Both the position numbers and the translations under genes were made by a program. The notes under the pieces are model-generated. The model was not told where the DNA came from. It saw only the letters and a list, made by a program, of their open reading frames with translations, and did not search any database. A stretch of 64,000 nt of DNA, from contig JBDHEI010000030.1 in NCBI GenBank assembly GCA_039591075.1, forward strand, positions 1-64,000, in the 5' to 3' direction. Source of the DNA: JAOTVV01 sp039591075. GTDB lineage: Bacteria > Gemmatimonadota > Gemmatimonadetes > Gemmatimonadales > GWC2-71-9. Shown here piece by piece: positions 36,556-45,081 of this stretch (position 1 is the stretch's first letter; each line of letters begins with the position of its first letter).

Positions 36556-36583
36556 GACACCCGTCACGTACGGGGAGATCCGA

Positions 36584-39500
36584 ATGAGCTCGACGAGTCG
36601 CGACGGGGGGGGGCAGATGGATCGTGCCGCCCGGGCAAGCGGGTTCCAGTACCTCATGTCCCACCGCGTGCGGGACATCCTGTTGGTCACCAGCCTCTAC
36701 GATTCGTTCATTCTCGCCGAGGACGGTCAGCTCGACGAGCTGATCCTGGGCGAGTTCCTCGATCTCAACCTACGCCACTCGCCGGAGCTGACCCGCGTCT
36801 CGACCGGCGTCGAGGCGCTCGCACTCGCCACCCAAGAGCGCCGCTACGACCTCATCATCTCCAGCCTGACGCTCGGCGACATGACGGCGTTGGAACTCGC
36901 GCAGCGGGCGGCGGACGCGGGGCTGCACGTGCCCGTCGTCGCGCTGGCCTACGACGCGCGCGACCTCGCCAACTTCCAGGCCCAAAGCGACCTCGGCCGT
37001 CTGGAGCGCGTCTTCTTGTGGCAGGGCAACGTCAAGATCCTCCTCGCCATCGTCAAGTACATCGAGGATCGCCGTAATGTCGCGCACGATACTGGCGAGA
37101 TGGGTGTGCCGGCCATTGTCCTCGTCGAGGACAACGTCCGGTATTACTCCGCGTTCCTCCCCGTCATCTACACCGAGCTCATGCAGCACGCCCACAACCT
37201 GATGCCGGAGGGACTCAACATCGCACACAAGCTGATGCGGATCCGGGCACGGCCCAAGATCTTGCTATGCCAAACGTACGAGGAGGCATGGGAGTTCATC
37301 ACCGCGTACCCCGACGAGATCCTCGGCATCATCTCCGACATCCAGTTCTCACGCGATGGAAACCTCGATCGCCATGCGGGCGTCGAACTGGCCCGCCAGG
37401 TCCGGGCCCTCCGCCACGATATCCCGATCATGCTGCAGTCGAGTTGGCCCGACAACGCAGAGCTCGCTCGGCAGGCGGGGGCGTCGTTCCTGCTCAAAGG
37501 CTCCCCGATGCTCTTGCATCAGCTGCGGGCGTTCATGGCCGGCGGATTCGGGTTCGGCGACTTCGTGTTCCGGCGACCGGACGGCAGCGAAGTGGACCGG
37601 GCGACGGATCTGCACAGCCTGATGGGGAAGCTGGAGACGGTGCCCGCGGAGAGCATCGCCTTCCACGCATCGGGCAATCATTTCTCCCGGTGGCTCAAGA
37701 CGCGCACGGAGTTCGCTCTTGCGGAGCAACTCCGGCCACGCAAGCTGACCGACTTCGAAGGGGTCGAAGGTCTTCGGGCTCATCTCATCGAGGCGATTCG
37801 GGAGTACCGGCGAGAGCAGAACTTAGGAGTGGTCGTCGACTTCGAGCGGGACCGGTTCGACGGAACGGTGCCGTTCAGTCGCATCGGCACGGGGTCGATG
37901 GGCGGAAAGGCGCGCGGGCTCGCATTCGTGAACTTCCTACTCAAACAGCACCGTGCGAGCGACCGCTTCCCGGGGGTCCGCATCGCGGTGCCTCCATGCA
38001 CGGTCCTGGGCTCGGACATTTTCGACGACTTCCTCGACTACAGTGACCTGCGCGATTTCGCCATCGGCTGCACCGACAGCCAACAGATCGTGAACCGCTT
38101 CCTCTCCGCGTCCCTGTCCACGGCCGTGGAGAAGGACCTCGCGGTCTTCCTCCAGCACGTGCGGCGTCCCCTGGCTGTGCGATCGTCGAGCTTGCTGGAG
38201 GACAGTCAATACCAGCCGTTTGCCGGGATCTACGACACCTTCATGCTGCCCAACAACCACGCCGACCTGTCGGTCCGCTTAGCGCAGCTCCTGTCGGCCA
38301 TCAAGCGGGTGTATGCGTCGACCTTCTCCCGCCGGGCGAAGGCATATCTAGACGGAACGCCCTATCGCCTGGAGGAAGAAAAAATGGCGGTGGTGGTGCA
38401 GCAGATCGTGGGGGCCCAGCACAGGGGAGTGTTCTATCCCGACTTCGCTGGTGTGGCTCGGTCCCACAACTTCTATCCGGCGCCGCCGTGCAAGTCGGAC
38501 GACGGGATCGCGGCCGTGGCGCTCGGGCTCGGTCGGACGGTCATGGATGGCGAGCGCTGTCTTCGGTTCTGCCCGCGATACCCGCGGCACGTGCTGCAGT
38601 TCTCGTCGGTTCGGGATTTCGTAGACTACTCGCAGCGGGAGTTCTGGGCGCTCGATCTCGGCCTCGACACGGGCGTGATCGATGCTCCGGCGGACTCACG
38701 GATGTTACACCTTGGGCTCGCACACGCCGAGGAGCACGGAACGCTGCATACCGTGGGCTCGACGTTCTCCCGAGAGAACGATGCCGTCTACGACGGCCTG
38801 TCACGCCACGGGGTGCGGCTCGTGAGCTTTGCGCAGGTCCTGAAGCACGAGATCTTCCCCCTCGCCGAGACCCTGGATTTCCTGCTGGAAATCGGCGAGA
38901 TGGGCACGAGCGCTCCGGTCGAGATCGAATTCGCGGTCAATCTCTCGACGCCGTCGGGCGCACCGAAGGAGTTCGGTTTCCTGCAGATGAGACCGCTCGC
39001 CCTCTCTCGCGAGGTCGAGGAGCTGAACATCGGACCCGTCAGGGACGAGGACCTCGTAGTAGAGAGCCCGAGCGTGCTCGGTCACGGGCGGATCAACGAC
39101 ATACGCGACGTCGTGGTCATCGACAAACATCGCTTCGATCGGTCGGCCAGCAAGGGAGCAGCCAGCGACGTCGCGCAGCTCAACGCCGAGTTGCGAGCCC
39201 GGCGCATTCCCTACCTCCTGATCGGTGTCGGCAGGTGGGGATCCACCGATCCGTGGCTGGGGATTCCGGTCACGTGGGACCAGATCGCCGGCGTGCGCGT
39301 GATCGTCGAGGCCGGGTTCAAGGATCTTCGGGTGACGCCGTCCCAGGGAACGCATTTCTTCCAGAATCTGGTGTCGAGCAATGTCGGCTACTTCACTGTC
39401 AATCAGGAGATCGGTGAGGGGTTCGTCGACTGGGATTGGCTCAGCCGCCAACCCGCGATCCGAGAGACCCACCAAGTGCGGCACCTGCGGTTCGACCAGC

Positions 39501-39610
39501 CCTTCACGATCACCATGAATGGAAAGAGCAACCGCGGGGTGATCGTCAGACCGGGTGCCGAGTCGCAGACCGGAGACGGCAACGGCCTGCTGGGGAGCTC
39601 TGGGCTCTAA
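36584..39610 (+). CDS. Double receiver plus PEP-synthase/PPDK-like ATP-binding protein
   Basis: The protein has 1008 residues. Residues 30-160 form a receiver-like domain whose phosphoacceptor position reads LIISSLTLGDM (no Asp), so it is degenerate. Residues 175-320 form a second, complete receiver (LVEDN, the Asp in ISDIQF, Lys in LLKGSP). From about 420 a pyruvate-phosphate dikinase N-terminal ATP-grasp domain follows (GTGSMGGKARGLAF, PLAVRSSSLLEDS, GIYDTF, PVEIEFAVNL). There is no swivelling His domain or PEP-binding barrel. Instead a C-terminal domain carries LIGVGRWGSTDPWLGIPV and SQGTHFFQNL. The arrangement suggests phospho-signalling control of a phosphotransfer or ligase reaction, but the reaction is unknown. 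Confidence 0.85.
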   Translation: MSSTSRDGGGQMDRAARASGFQYLMSHRVRDILLVTSLYDSFILAEDGQLDELILGEFLDLNLRHSPELTRVSTGVEALALATQERRYDLIISSLTLGDMTALELAQRAADAGLHVPVVALAYDARDLANFQAQSDLGRLERVFLWQGNVKILLAIVKYIEDRRNVAHDTGEMGVPAIVLVEDNVRYYSAFLPVIYTELMQHAHNLMPEGLNIAHKLMRIRARPKILLCQTYEEAWEFITAYPDEILGIISDIQFSRDGNLDRHAGVELARQVRALRHDIPIMLQSSWPDNAELARQAGASFLLKGSPMLLHQLRAFMAGGFGFGDFVFRRPDGSEVDRATDLHSLMGKLETVPAESIAFHASGNHFSRWLKTRTEFALAEQLRPRKLTDFEGVEGLRAHLIEAIREYRREQNLGVVVDFERDRFDGTVPFSRIGTGSMGGKARGLAFVNFLLKQHRASDRFPGVRIAVPPCTVLGSDIFDDFLDYSDLRDFAIGCTDSQQIVNRFLSASLSTAVEKDLAVFLQHVRRPLAVRSSSLLEDSQYQPFAGIYDTFMLPNNHADLSVRLAQLLSAIKRVYASTFSRRAKAYLDGTPYRLEEEKMAVVVQQIVGAQHRGVFYPDFAGVARSHNFYPAPPCKSDDGIAAVALGLGRTVMDGERCLRFCPRYPRHVLQFSSVRDFVDYSQREFWALDLGLDTGVIDAPADSRMLHLGLAHAEEHGTLHTVGSTFSRENDAVYDGLSRHGVRLVSFAQVLKHEIFPLAETLDFLLEIGEMGTSAPVEIEFAVNLSTPSGAPKEFGFLQMRPLALSREVEELNIGPVRDEDLVVESPSVLGHGRINDIRDVVVIDKHRFDRSASKGAASDVAQLNAELRARRIPYLLIGVGRWGSTDPWLGIPVTWDQIAGVRVIVEAGFKDLRVTPSQGTHFFQNLVSSNVGYFTVNQEIGEGFVDWDWLSRQPAIRETHQVRHLRFDQPFTITMNGKSNRGVIVRPGAESQTGDGNGLLGSSGL

Positions 39611-39625
39611 CGGCGCGACGTCGCG

Positions 39626-40582
39626 TCAGTCCGTCGGCGCCATTCTGCGCGAGAGTTGCACCAGCATGTCCGCGGTCATCGACGACAAGTTGTACGACGG
39701 CGCCCATCCCCACTCCGCCCGCGCTGCACTGTCGTCGATCGAGTTCGGCCAGGAATCGGCAATCGCCTGACGCACGGGGTCGACGCTGTAGTCGATCGTG
39801 AACCCGGGCACGTGCCCCCGGATCGCGGCAGCCAGCTCTTCGGGTGTGAAGTTCATGGCGGTGACGTTGAACGCGTTGCGGTGCCGCAACCGCTCGGGAT
39901 CGGCCTCCATGAGCTCGATCGCGGCCTTCACGGCGTCAGGCATGTACATCATGTCCAGCCGGGTGTCGGGTCCCAAGAAACACGTGTAGCGTCCGTGGCG
40001 GACCGCATCGTGGAAGATCTCCACGGCGTAATCCGTCGTGCCCCCGCCGGGGGGCGTGACGTGAGAGATGATCCCAGGATACCGGACGCCACGGGCGTCG
40101 ACGCCGAAGCGCCCGTGGTAGTAGTCGCACAACAACTCCCCAGCGACCTTCGTGATGCCGTACATGCTGGTCGGTCGCTGGATGGTGTCTTGGGGTGTCC
40201 TGTCGGGCGGTGTGCTGGGGCCGAAGGCGCCAATGGAGCTGGGCAGGAAGACGGCGCACCGATTCTCCCGCGCCACTTCGAGCGTCCGGTACAGTCCACC
40301 CATGTTGATGTCCCACGCAACCTGAGGCTTCTGCTCCGCCACCGCCGAGAGCAGCGCGGCCAAGTGGTAGATCGTGTCGATCTGGTAGCGGCGCACCGCC
40401 TCCTGGATCTGCCGCTGCGATGTGCAGTCGACCAGCTGAAACGGTCCGTCGTCTCCCGCGCCGCGCTGAGCCACCCGAATGTCCGATGCAATCACGTGGT
40501 CGGTGCCGTAGCGGGTGCGGAGCGCCGGCACCAACTCGGATCCGATTTGGCCCAACGCCCCAGTCACTAGGATTCGCTGCAC
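39626..40582 (-). CDS. SDR-type L-threonine 3-dehydrogenase / NAD-dependent epimerase family
   Basis: The protein has 318 residues. It has a Rossmann motif (VTGALGQIGSEL), the catalytic YGITK (Tyr-x3-Lys), SSIGAFGPSTP and GVRYPGIISH. The last is characteristic of the short-chain (UDP-galactose-epimerase-like) threonine dehydrogenases, as are DYAVEIFHDAV and the C-terminal SWPNSIDDSAARAEWGW. It oxidises threonine to 2-amino-3-ketobutyrate. The partner KBL ligase is not in the window. Confidence 0.9.
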   Translation of the reverse strand: MQRILVTGALGQIGSELVPALRTRYGTDHVIASDIRVAQRGAGDDGPFQLVDCTSQRQIQEAVRRYQIDTIYHLAALLSAVAEQKPQVAWDINMGGLYRTLEVARENRCAVFLPSSIGAFGPSTPPDRTPQDTIQRPTSMYGITKVAGELLCDYYHGRFGVDARGVRYPGIISHVTPPGGGTTDYAVEIFHDAVRHGRYTCFLGPDTRLDMMYMPDAVKAAIELMEADPERLRHRNAFNVTAMNFTPEELAAAIRGHVPGFTIDYSVDPVRQAIADSWPNSIDDSAARAEWGWAPSYNLSSMTADMLVQLSRRMAPTD

Positions 40583-40700
40583 CGTTCCTCCTGCGATGGT
40601 CGGCTACGGACGGTCGGTTCGGAACGACCTTGCGGTCCCTCGCGTGCGGACCGCGCCTGGTGCTGGTGCTCAACAGGCGTGCGCCGCGGAACGGACCGCC

Positions 40701-42137
40701 TCACCCGCTCGTCGGACTCGTCATCTCTCCGAGCGACCGCTCTCCCCAGGTGAAGGCCTCTTCGTTGAGTTCGAGCATCGCGCAGTCCTTCTGCAACGTC
40801 TCACGCATCGCGGCGAGAAAGCTCTCTCTGGGAAACAGATCAGACGCGGCGCGCAGCGCACCCAGGGCCACCACATTCTTGACCATCCGCTTGCCGAGGT
40901 CAGCCGCGATCTGCGTGAAGGGCACGCCGTAGACGTGGATGTTGGGATCGAGCGAGGGTGGAGTGCTGATCACCGTGCTGTCGTAGAGGATGGCTCCGCC
41001 CGGCTGCACGGTGGGACCGAACTTGTCGATGCTCGGGGCATTGAAGGCCACCAGAATGTGTGGCTCGGGACAGGCGGGTGACAGCACGTCGCCGGCGGCG
41101 ATGTGTACGTCGGCATACGACGTCCCTCCCCGCGATTCGGGGCCGTAACTGGGAATGTAGGTCGAATCGTAGCCTTCGTTGATCGCCGTGCGGGTCGTCA
41201 ACAGCGCGATCGTCTGCGCGCCGTCGCCGCCGGCACCGGCGAACTTGATCGAGATGTCCTCCGGATGAATGTGCGCAGGAAAGTGCGTTCCGAACCGCTC
41301 CGGGGACTCCGTACCGCTACCGATCACGCTGGAGACGCGGTCGGGCTCGAAACTGGGCGTTCCGAGATCGAACCACGGTTCGATGTCCAAGTCCTTCTTC
41401 ACCCCCAACGGAAACATCGGTACCATCTCGTCCCGCACCCACTCCTCGGCCTCGACCGGCGTCATGTGGAGATGAATGGGACACTCCGCAAGCACCTCGA
41501 CGAACCCGAGCCCGCGGTTCTCCACCTGGAGCCACAGCGCCTTGAGGATAGCCTTCTTCGCGCGGGTCCGCTGCTTGTTGTCGAACAGCGCGACCCGTTC
41601 CACGTACATCGGTCCGTCCATCTGGCCGATGGTCTCCGCCATGCGGAGCGGTTGTCCCATGAAGCGGCCCCGCCCGTCCGGCGTCGTCGTGGTGCGTTGG
41701 CCCATCAGGGTGGTCGGCGCCATCTGACCGCCGGTCATGCCGTAAATGGCGTTGTTGATGAACACGAACGTCATGGGCAGCCCCATCTGGGCGGCCTGGA
41801 TGATCTCCGCGAGGCCGATGGCGGCGAGGTCGCCATCCCCCTGGTAACTGATCACGACGGATCGGGGGTTGGCCATCTTGTGTCCGAGCGCTACGGCCGG
41901 TGCGCGTCCATGCGCGGCCTGCGAGTTGCCCACGTCGAGGTAGTAGTACATGAAGACGGCGCATCCCACCGGGGAAATGGCTACCGTCCGATCCTGCACA
42001 CCCAACTCATCGATGGCTTCGGCGAGGAACTTGTGCACCAACCCATGTCCACAACCCGGGCAATAGTGCGTCGAGAGTCCCTTCAAGCCCTCACCGTGCG
42101 CGTGGCGCTCGAACTTCTGATAGAACACGCTACTCAT
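40701..42137 (-). CDS. 2-oxoacid:ferredoxin oxidoreductase, beta-gamma fusion
   Basis: The protein has 478 residues. Residues 1 to about 285 form the TPP-binding beta subunit (CPGCGHG, GDGDLAAIGLAEIIQA with NN for Mg-TPP). After a linker, residues about 300-465 form the gamma subunit (KFAGAGGDGAQTIALLL-type start, YGPESRGGTSYADVHI). It oxidatively decarboxylates a 2-oxoacid to an acyl-CoA, reducing ferredoxin, or runs in reverse. It overlaps the alpha subunit by 8 bases. The cysteine cluster in the beta part is limited, so the clusters sit mainly in the partner. Confidence 0.92.
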   Translation of the reverse strand: MSSVFYQKFERHAHGEGLKGLSTHYCPGCGHGLVHKFLAEAIDELGVQDRTVAISPVGCAVFMYYYLDVGNSQAAHGRAPAVALGHKMANPRSVVISYQGDGDLAAIGLAEIIQAAQMGLPMTFVFINNAIYGMTGGQMAPTTLMGQRTTTTPDGRGRFMGQPLRMAETIGQMDGPMYVERVALFDNKQRTRAKKAILKALWLQVENRGLGFVEVLAECPIHLHMTPVEAEEWVRDEMVPMFPLGVKKDLDIEPWFDLGTPSFEPDRVSSVIGSGTESPERFGTHFPAHIHPEDISIKFAGAGGDGAQTIALLTTRTAINEGYDSTYIPSYGPESRGGTSYADVHIAAGDVLSPACPEPHILVAFNAPSIDKFGPTVQPGGAILYDSTVISTPPSLDPNIHVYGVPFTQIAADLGKRMVKNVVALGALRAASDLFPRESFLAAMRETLQKDCAMLELNEEAFTWGERSLGEMTSPTSG

Positions 42138-43551
42138 GGTGTGCCTCCGCGAGAGCGTGGACCGTGTCCACGATGTGCTGAAGCGAAGGGAGGATGCCGC
42201 CGAGGCGCCGGACGTGCGCCAGTGGGCGCCGGAGGACCAGGTCGGCGTGGCTCAGCGCGAGCCGGAGCTCGTCTTCGAGCTGCCCGGGGCCGGCCTCGAC
42301 TACGACCGTCCCCTTCGCCCGGGCGATGATCGGGGCGAGGGCGTCGATGGGAAATGGCCAGAGGGTGATGGGGCGGAAGAGCCCGGCCTTGATCCCACGC
42401 TCGCGAAGCGCCCGAACGGCACCCTTGGCCATGCGGGCGGGCGTGTTGCACGCCACGATGATCCATTCCGCGTCGTCGCAGTGAAACTGGTCGGCCCGCT
42501 GCTCGTGCTGCGTCATGCGATCGTACTTGTCATTGAGCCGCTCGTTGTGCGCTTCCAGGGCGGGCTCGTTCAGGTCGATCGACGTGATCACGTTGCCGCG
42601 ATGGTCCGCGTCGCCATACACGGCCCAGTCCGGCAGGCCGGGCCGAACGAGGTGGTCCGGCAGCGTCACCCGACCGGTCATCTGTCCCAGGTACCCATCA
42701 CCGACGATGATCACGGGGTTCCGATACCGGAAGGCCAGATCGAATGCCGTCATGGAGAGGTCCAGCATTTCCTGCGGGGTGGACGGCGCGAGCACGATCG
42801 CGTGGGTGTTCCCGTGTCCGAGGCCGCGGCACACCAGTTTGATGTCGCTCTGCTCGGGCGCGATGTTGCCGAGCCCTGGTCCGCCCCGCATGACGTTGAC
42901 GAAGACGCCGGGAATCTGCGACCCCACCATGTAGGAGATGCCCTCCAGCATCAGGCTGAAGCCTGGGGACGACGTGAACGTCATACAGCGGAGACCGGCA
43001 CCACCGCACCCGTACATCATGTTGACCGTCGCGGTCTCGCTCACCGCCTGCACGAAGACCCCATCGAGGTTGGGGAGGAGGCGCGCCATCAGCTCGGCTC
43101 CCTCAGTGGAGGGCGTGATCGGGTAGCCGAAGAAGTGACGACAGCCCGCCAACAGGGCTCCGATAGCCGCGGCGTGATTGCCCTTGAGCACCATGGGCTG
43201 GAGGGCGGGGAGTGGCACGCGTTGGTCGGGGATCGCCGCCGGTGCAGGACGCGTCTGTGCCCGTTCGCCGAAATAGGTGAACGGATCCGACACGACCATG
43301 TCGGTTCCCTCCAGCTCCGGCGGAGTGGCCAGGAGTCCGTGCGGCTCGGGACAGGCGGTGATACACAGGCCGCACCCGTTACAGACCTCGAGGTCGACCG
43401 TCACCGGCGTAAATCCCGTGGCCGGGTCGATCTCTGTCCCGAACTCAATGCAGTGCTTGGGGCAGGCGTCGATGCATCGCCCGCAGGCTTTGCAGAGATG
43501 CGGAAACAGGAACGGCTTCGGTTTGACCTTCTTGACGTTCGACGTCACCAT
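42130..43551 (-). CDS. 2-oxoacid:ferredoxin oxidoreductase, ferredoxin-alpha fusion
   Basis: The protein has 473 residues from the ATG at 43551 (MVTSNVKK). Residues 1-75 form a two-cluster ferredoxin domain (CKACGRCIDACP and CNGCGLCITACP), fused to a KorA-like alpha subunit (GNHAAAIGALLAGCRHFFGYPITPSTEGAELM, then the C-terminal domain with RITL-type strands). With the beta-gamma fusion it forms a two-gene oxidoreductase. The 2-oxoacid specificity (2-oxoglutarate, pyruvate or branched) cannot be read from the sequence. KorA similarity favours 2-oxoglutarate. Confidence 0.92.
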   Translation of the reverse strand: MVTSNVKKVKPKPFLFPHLCKACGRCIDACPKHCIEFGTEIDPATGFTPVTVDLEVCNGCGLCITACPEPHGLLATPPELEGTDMVVSDPFTYFGERAQTRPAPAAIPDQRVPLPALQPMVLKGNHAAAIGALLAGCRHFFGYPITPSTEGAELMARLLPNLDGVFVQAVSETATVNMMYGCGGAGLRCMTFTSSPGFSLMLEGISYMVGSQIPGVFVNVMRGGPGLGNIAPEQSDIKLVCRGLGHGNTHAIVLAPSTPQEMLDLSMTAFDLAFRYRNPVIIVGDGYLGQMTGRVTLPDHLVRPGLPDWAVYGDADHRGNVITSIDLNEPALEAHNERLNDKYDRMTQHEQRADQFHCDDAEWIIVACNTPARMAKGAVRALRERGIKAGLFRPITLWPFPIDALAPIIARAKGTVVVEAGPGQLEDELRLALSHADLVLRRPLAHVRRLGGILPSLQHIVDTVHALAEAHHE

Positions 43552-43565
43552 GAGCGGTATCCGGT

Positions 43566-43808
43566 TCAGGGTCCGGCACTGACCAGTACGTCCCGAGCCC
43601 ATTCGGTGGGCTGCGGGGCGCCGGCAGCTGTAAGCTGCCGCTCGCCATACGCCTCGAACATGCGCAGCGCCCGACTGACGGCGCGGAACGTCGGGACACC
43701 TAGCTCGAGTAGGCGGGCGGCCATCGAATCATACAACGGTCCGGCATCGACGACAGCGACCCACGCTTCTGAAACCTCGTCCTTGAGTCTACCAAGGAGG
43801 GGTCGGTC
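43566..43808 (-). pseudogene. C-terminal fragment resembling ADP-forming acetyl-CoA synthetase
   Basis: Just upstream of the KorDA start, a minus-strand frame of 80 codons without a usable start reads VAVVDAGPLYDSMAARLLELGVPTFRAVSRALRMF-type sequence. This resembles the end of the CoA-ligase part of ADP-forming acyl-CoA synthetases. A TAA stop at 43811-43809 interrupts it upstream, and no further homology is visible beyond. Such synthetases often neighbour 2-oxoacid oxidoreductases, so this is probably what remains of one. Confidence 0.4.
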
Positions 43809-43970
43809 TTATGTTCGGCTGTCGGAAGATTCGCGCACCTACCGTCCTCGACGCTCGTGACGTTCCGGTGGCGGTGTCACGCCATCCCGGGATCCAAGGA
43901 AACATGGCCGGAACGCGGTGACCCGACCATGAAGGCTCTTTAAAGCCCTGCTTAGAGCCCGGGCGCGCTC
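43809..43970. other. Intergenic remainder, no gene seen
   Basis: Together with the preceding fragment this completes the 419-base gap between KorDA and YpdA. I see only a loose imperfect repeat around 43934-43958 (GGCTCT with AGAGCC) that might be a weak terminator of the YpdA gene on the minus strand. No start codon and ribosome-binding-site pair opens a plausible gene. Confidence 0.4.
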
Positions 43971-45005
43971 TTACTCGCCTCGCGGGCGCTGGATCGAGGT
44001 GTATTGCTGGTCGACCCGGGCGCGGTCGGCGGCGGTCCCGAAGATCTTCTCTCCGTCGAACCGGCCGTTCTCGATGAAGATCTCGGAGATCGAGCGGCCG
44101 GCGGTTGCGCTCCCGGCCAGATACACGCCAGAGACGTTCGTTTCCAAGGTCTCGGGATCGATGGTCGGTCTTCCCGAATCAGGATCGCATTGGATGCCGA
44201 TCCGCTCGAGGAGGGCGAAATCGGGATGAAAGCCGATGAGCACGTAGACGAGGTCTGCCGGAAGCGCTTCCACGCCGCCGTCGGCGGTGCCGATCACGAC
44301 CACGTCCGGGTCGATCCGCTGCACGGTCCCGCCGAGGCGAGCGCCGATCTCTCCGGCTGCGATGCGGTTCTCGATATCTGGACGGAGCCAGTACTTTACG
44401 CTGCGGGAAAACGCCGGGCCGCGGTGCACCAGGGTGACGCGGCCGCCGGCTCGGTACAGCTGCAGCGCGGCCTCCACGGCGGAATTCTTTCCTCCGACCA
44501 CCACCACGTCGAGGCCGTATCCCAGGTGCCCCTCGTCGAAGTAGTGCCGCACGTGGGGCCGATCCTCACCGTCGACGCCGAGCCGATTGGGGTGGTCGAA
44601 ATACCCCGTGGCCAGGACCAGCGTGCGGCACCACAGTGTTTCCTCACCCAGTCGTGTGCCGACCGTACAACGAATGCCGTCTGCCTCACGCACAGCGGTC
44701 AGGAGTCGGGTGAACGTTCGCGTGCGGATCCCCTCGGTTCGGACGACGCCGCGGTAGTATTTGAGGGCCTCTTCTCGGGTGGCCTTCGGTCCTGCGCAGG
44801 TCAGCGGGTGACCACCGATCTCGAGTCGCTCGGGAGTCGTGAAGAAGTGCATCCCGATGGGGTAGTGCACAATCGAGTTGGTGATGGCGCCGGCATCCAG
44901 CACCAGCGGTTCGCCGCCCCGTCGCTTGGCCGAAATCGCGCACGCGAGCCCAATCGGTCCCGCACCGACGATGATCGCGTCTTCCACCTTTCGTTTGTCT
45001 CCCAT
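43971..45005 (-). CDS. ypdA: YpdA-family bacillithiol disulfide reductase
   Basis: The protein has 344 residues and is a two-Rossmann FAD/NAD(P)H thioredoxin-reductase-like protein: IIVGAGPIGLACA at 11-23, GMHFFTTPERLEIGGHP (signature of YpdA), VVVVGGKNSAVEAALQLYRAG for NADPH, and the C-terminal GVYLAGSATAGRSISEIFIENGR. It lacks the CxxC of thioredoxin reductases, as expected for YpdA. In Firmicutes it reduces oxidised bacillithiol. The BrxA/B-like bacilliredoxin at 9780-10196 supports the same pathway here. It is divergent from the next gene by 76 bases. Confidence 0.92.
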   Translation of the reverse strand: MGDKRKVEDAIIVGAGPIGLACAISAKRRGGEPLVLDAGAITNSIVHYPIGMHFFTTPERLEIGGHPLTCAGPKATREEALKYYRGVVRTEGIRTRTFTRLLTAVREADGIRCTVGTRLGEETLWCRTLVLATGYFDHPNRLGVDGEDRPHVRHYFDEGHLGYGLDVVVVGGKNSAVEAALQLYRAGGRVTLVHRGPAFSRSVKYWLRPDIENRIAAGEIGARLGGTVQRIDPDVVVIGTADGGVEALPADLVYVLIGFHPDFALLERIGIQCDPDSGRPTIDPETLETNVSGVYLAGSATAGRSISEIFIENGRFDGEKIFGTAADRARVDQQYTSIQRPRGE

Positions 45006-45081
45006 CTTCGGTAACGTCCCTCAGATCGCCAATGCCGCTGCGACGGCTCGGAATGTAACCTCGGGAGCGCGTGTTCCACGC

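Noticed and set aside
36490..36583. Leader between gdhA and the receiver-ATP-grasp gene as a riboswitch
   Set aside because: Only one short hairpin is visible and no known aptamer pattern; too little structure to call.
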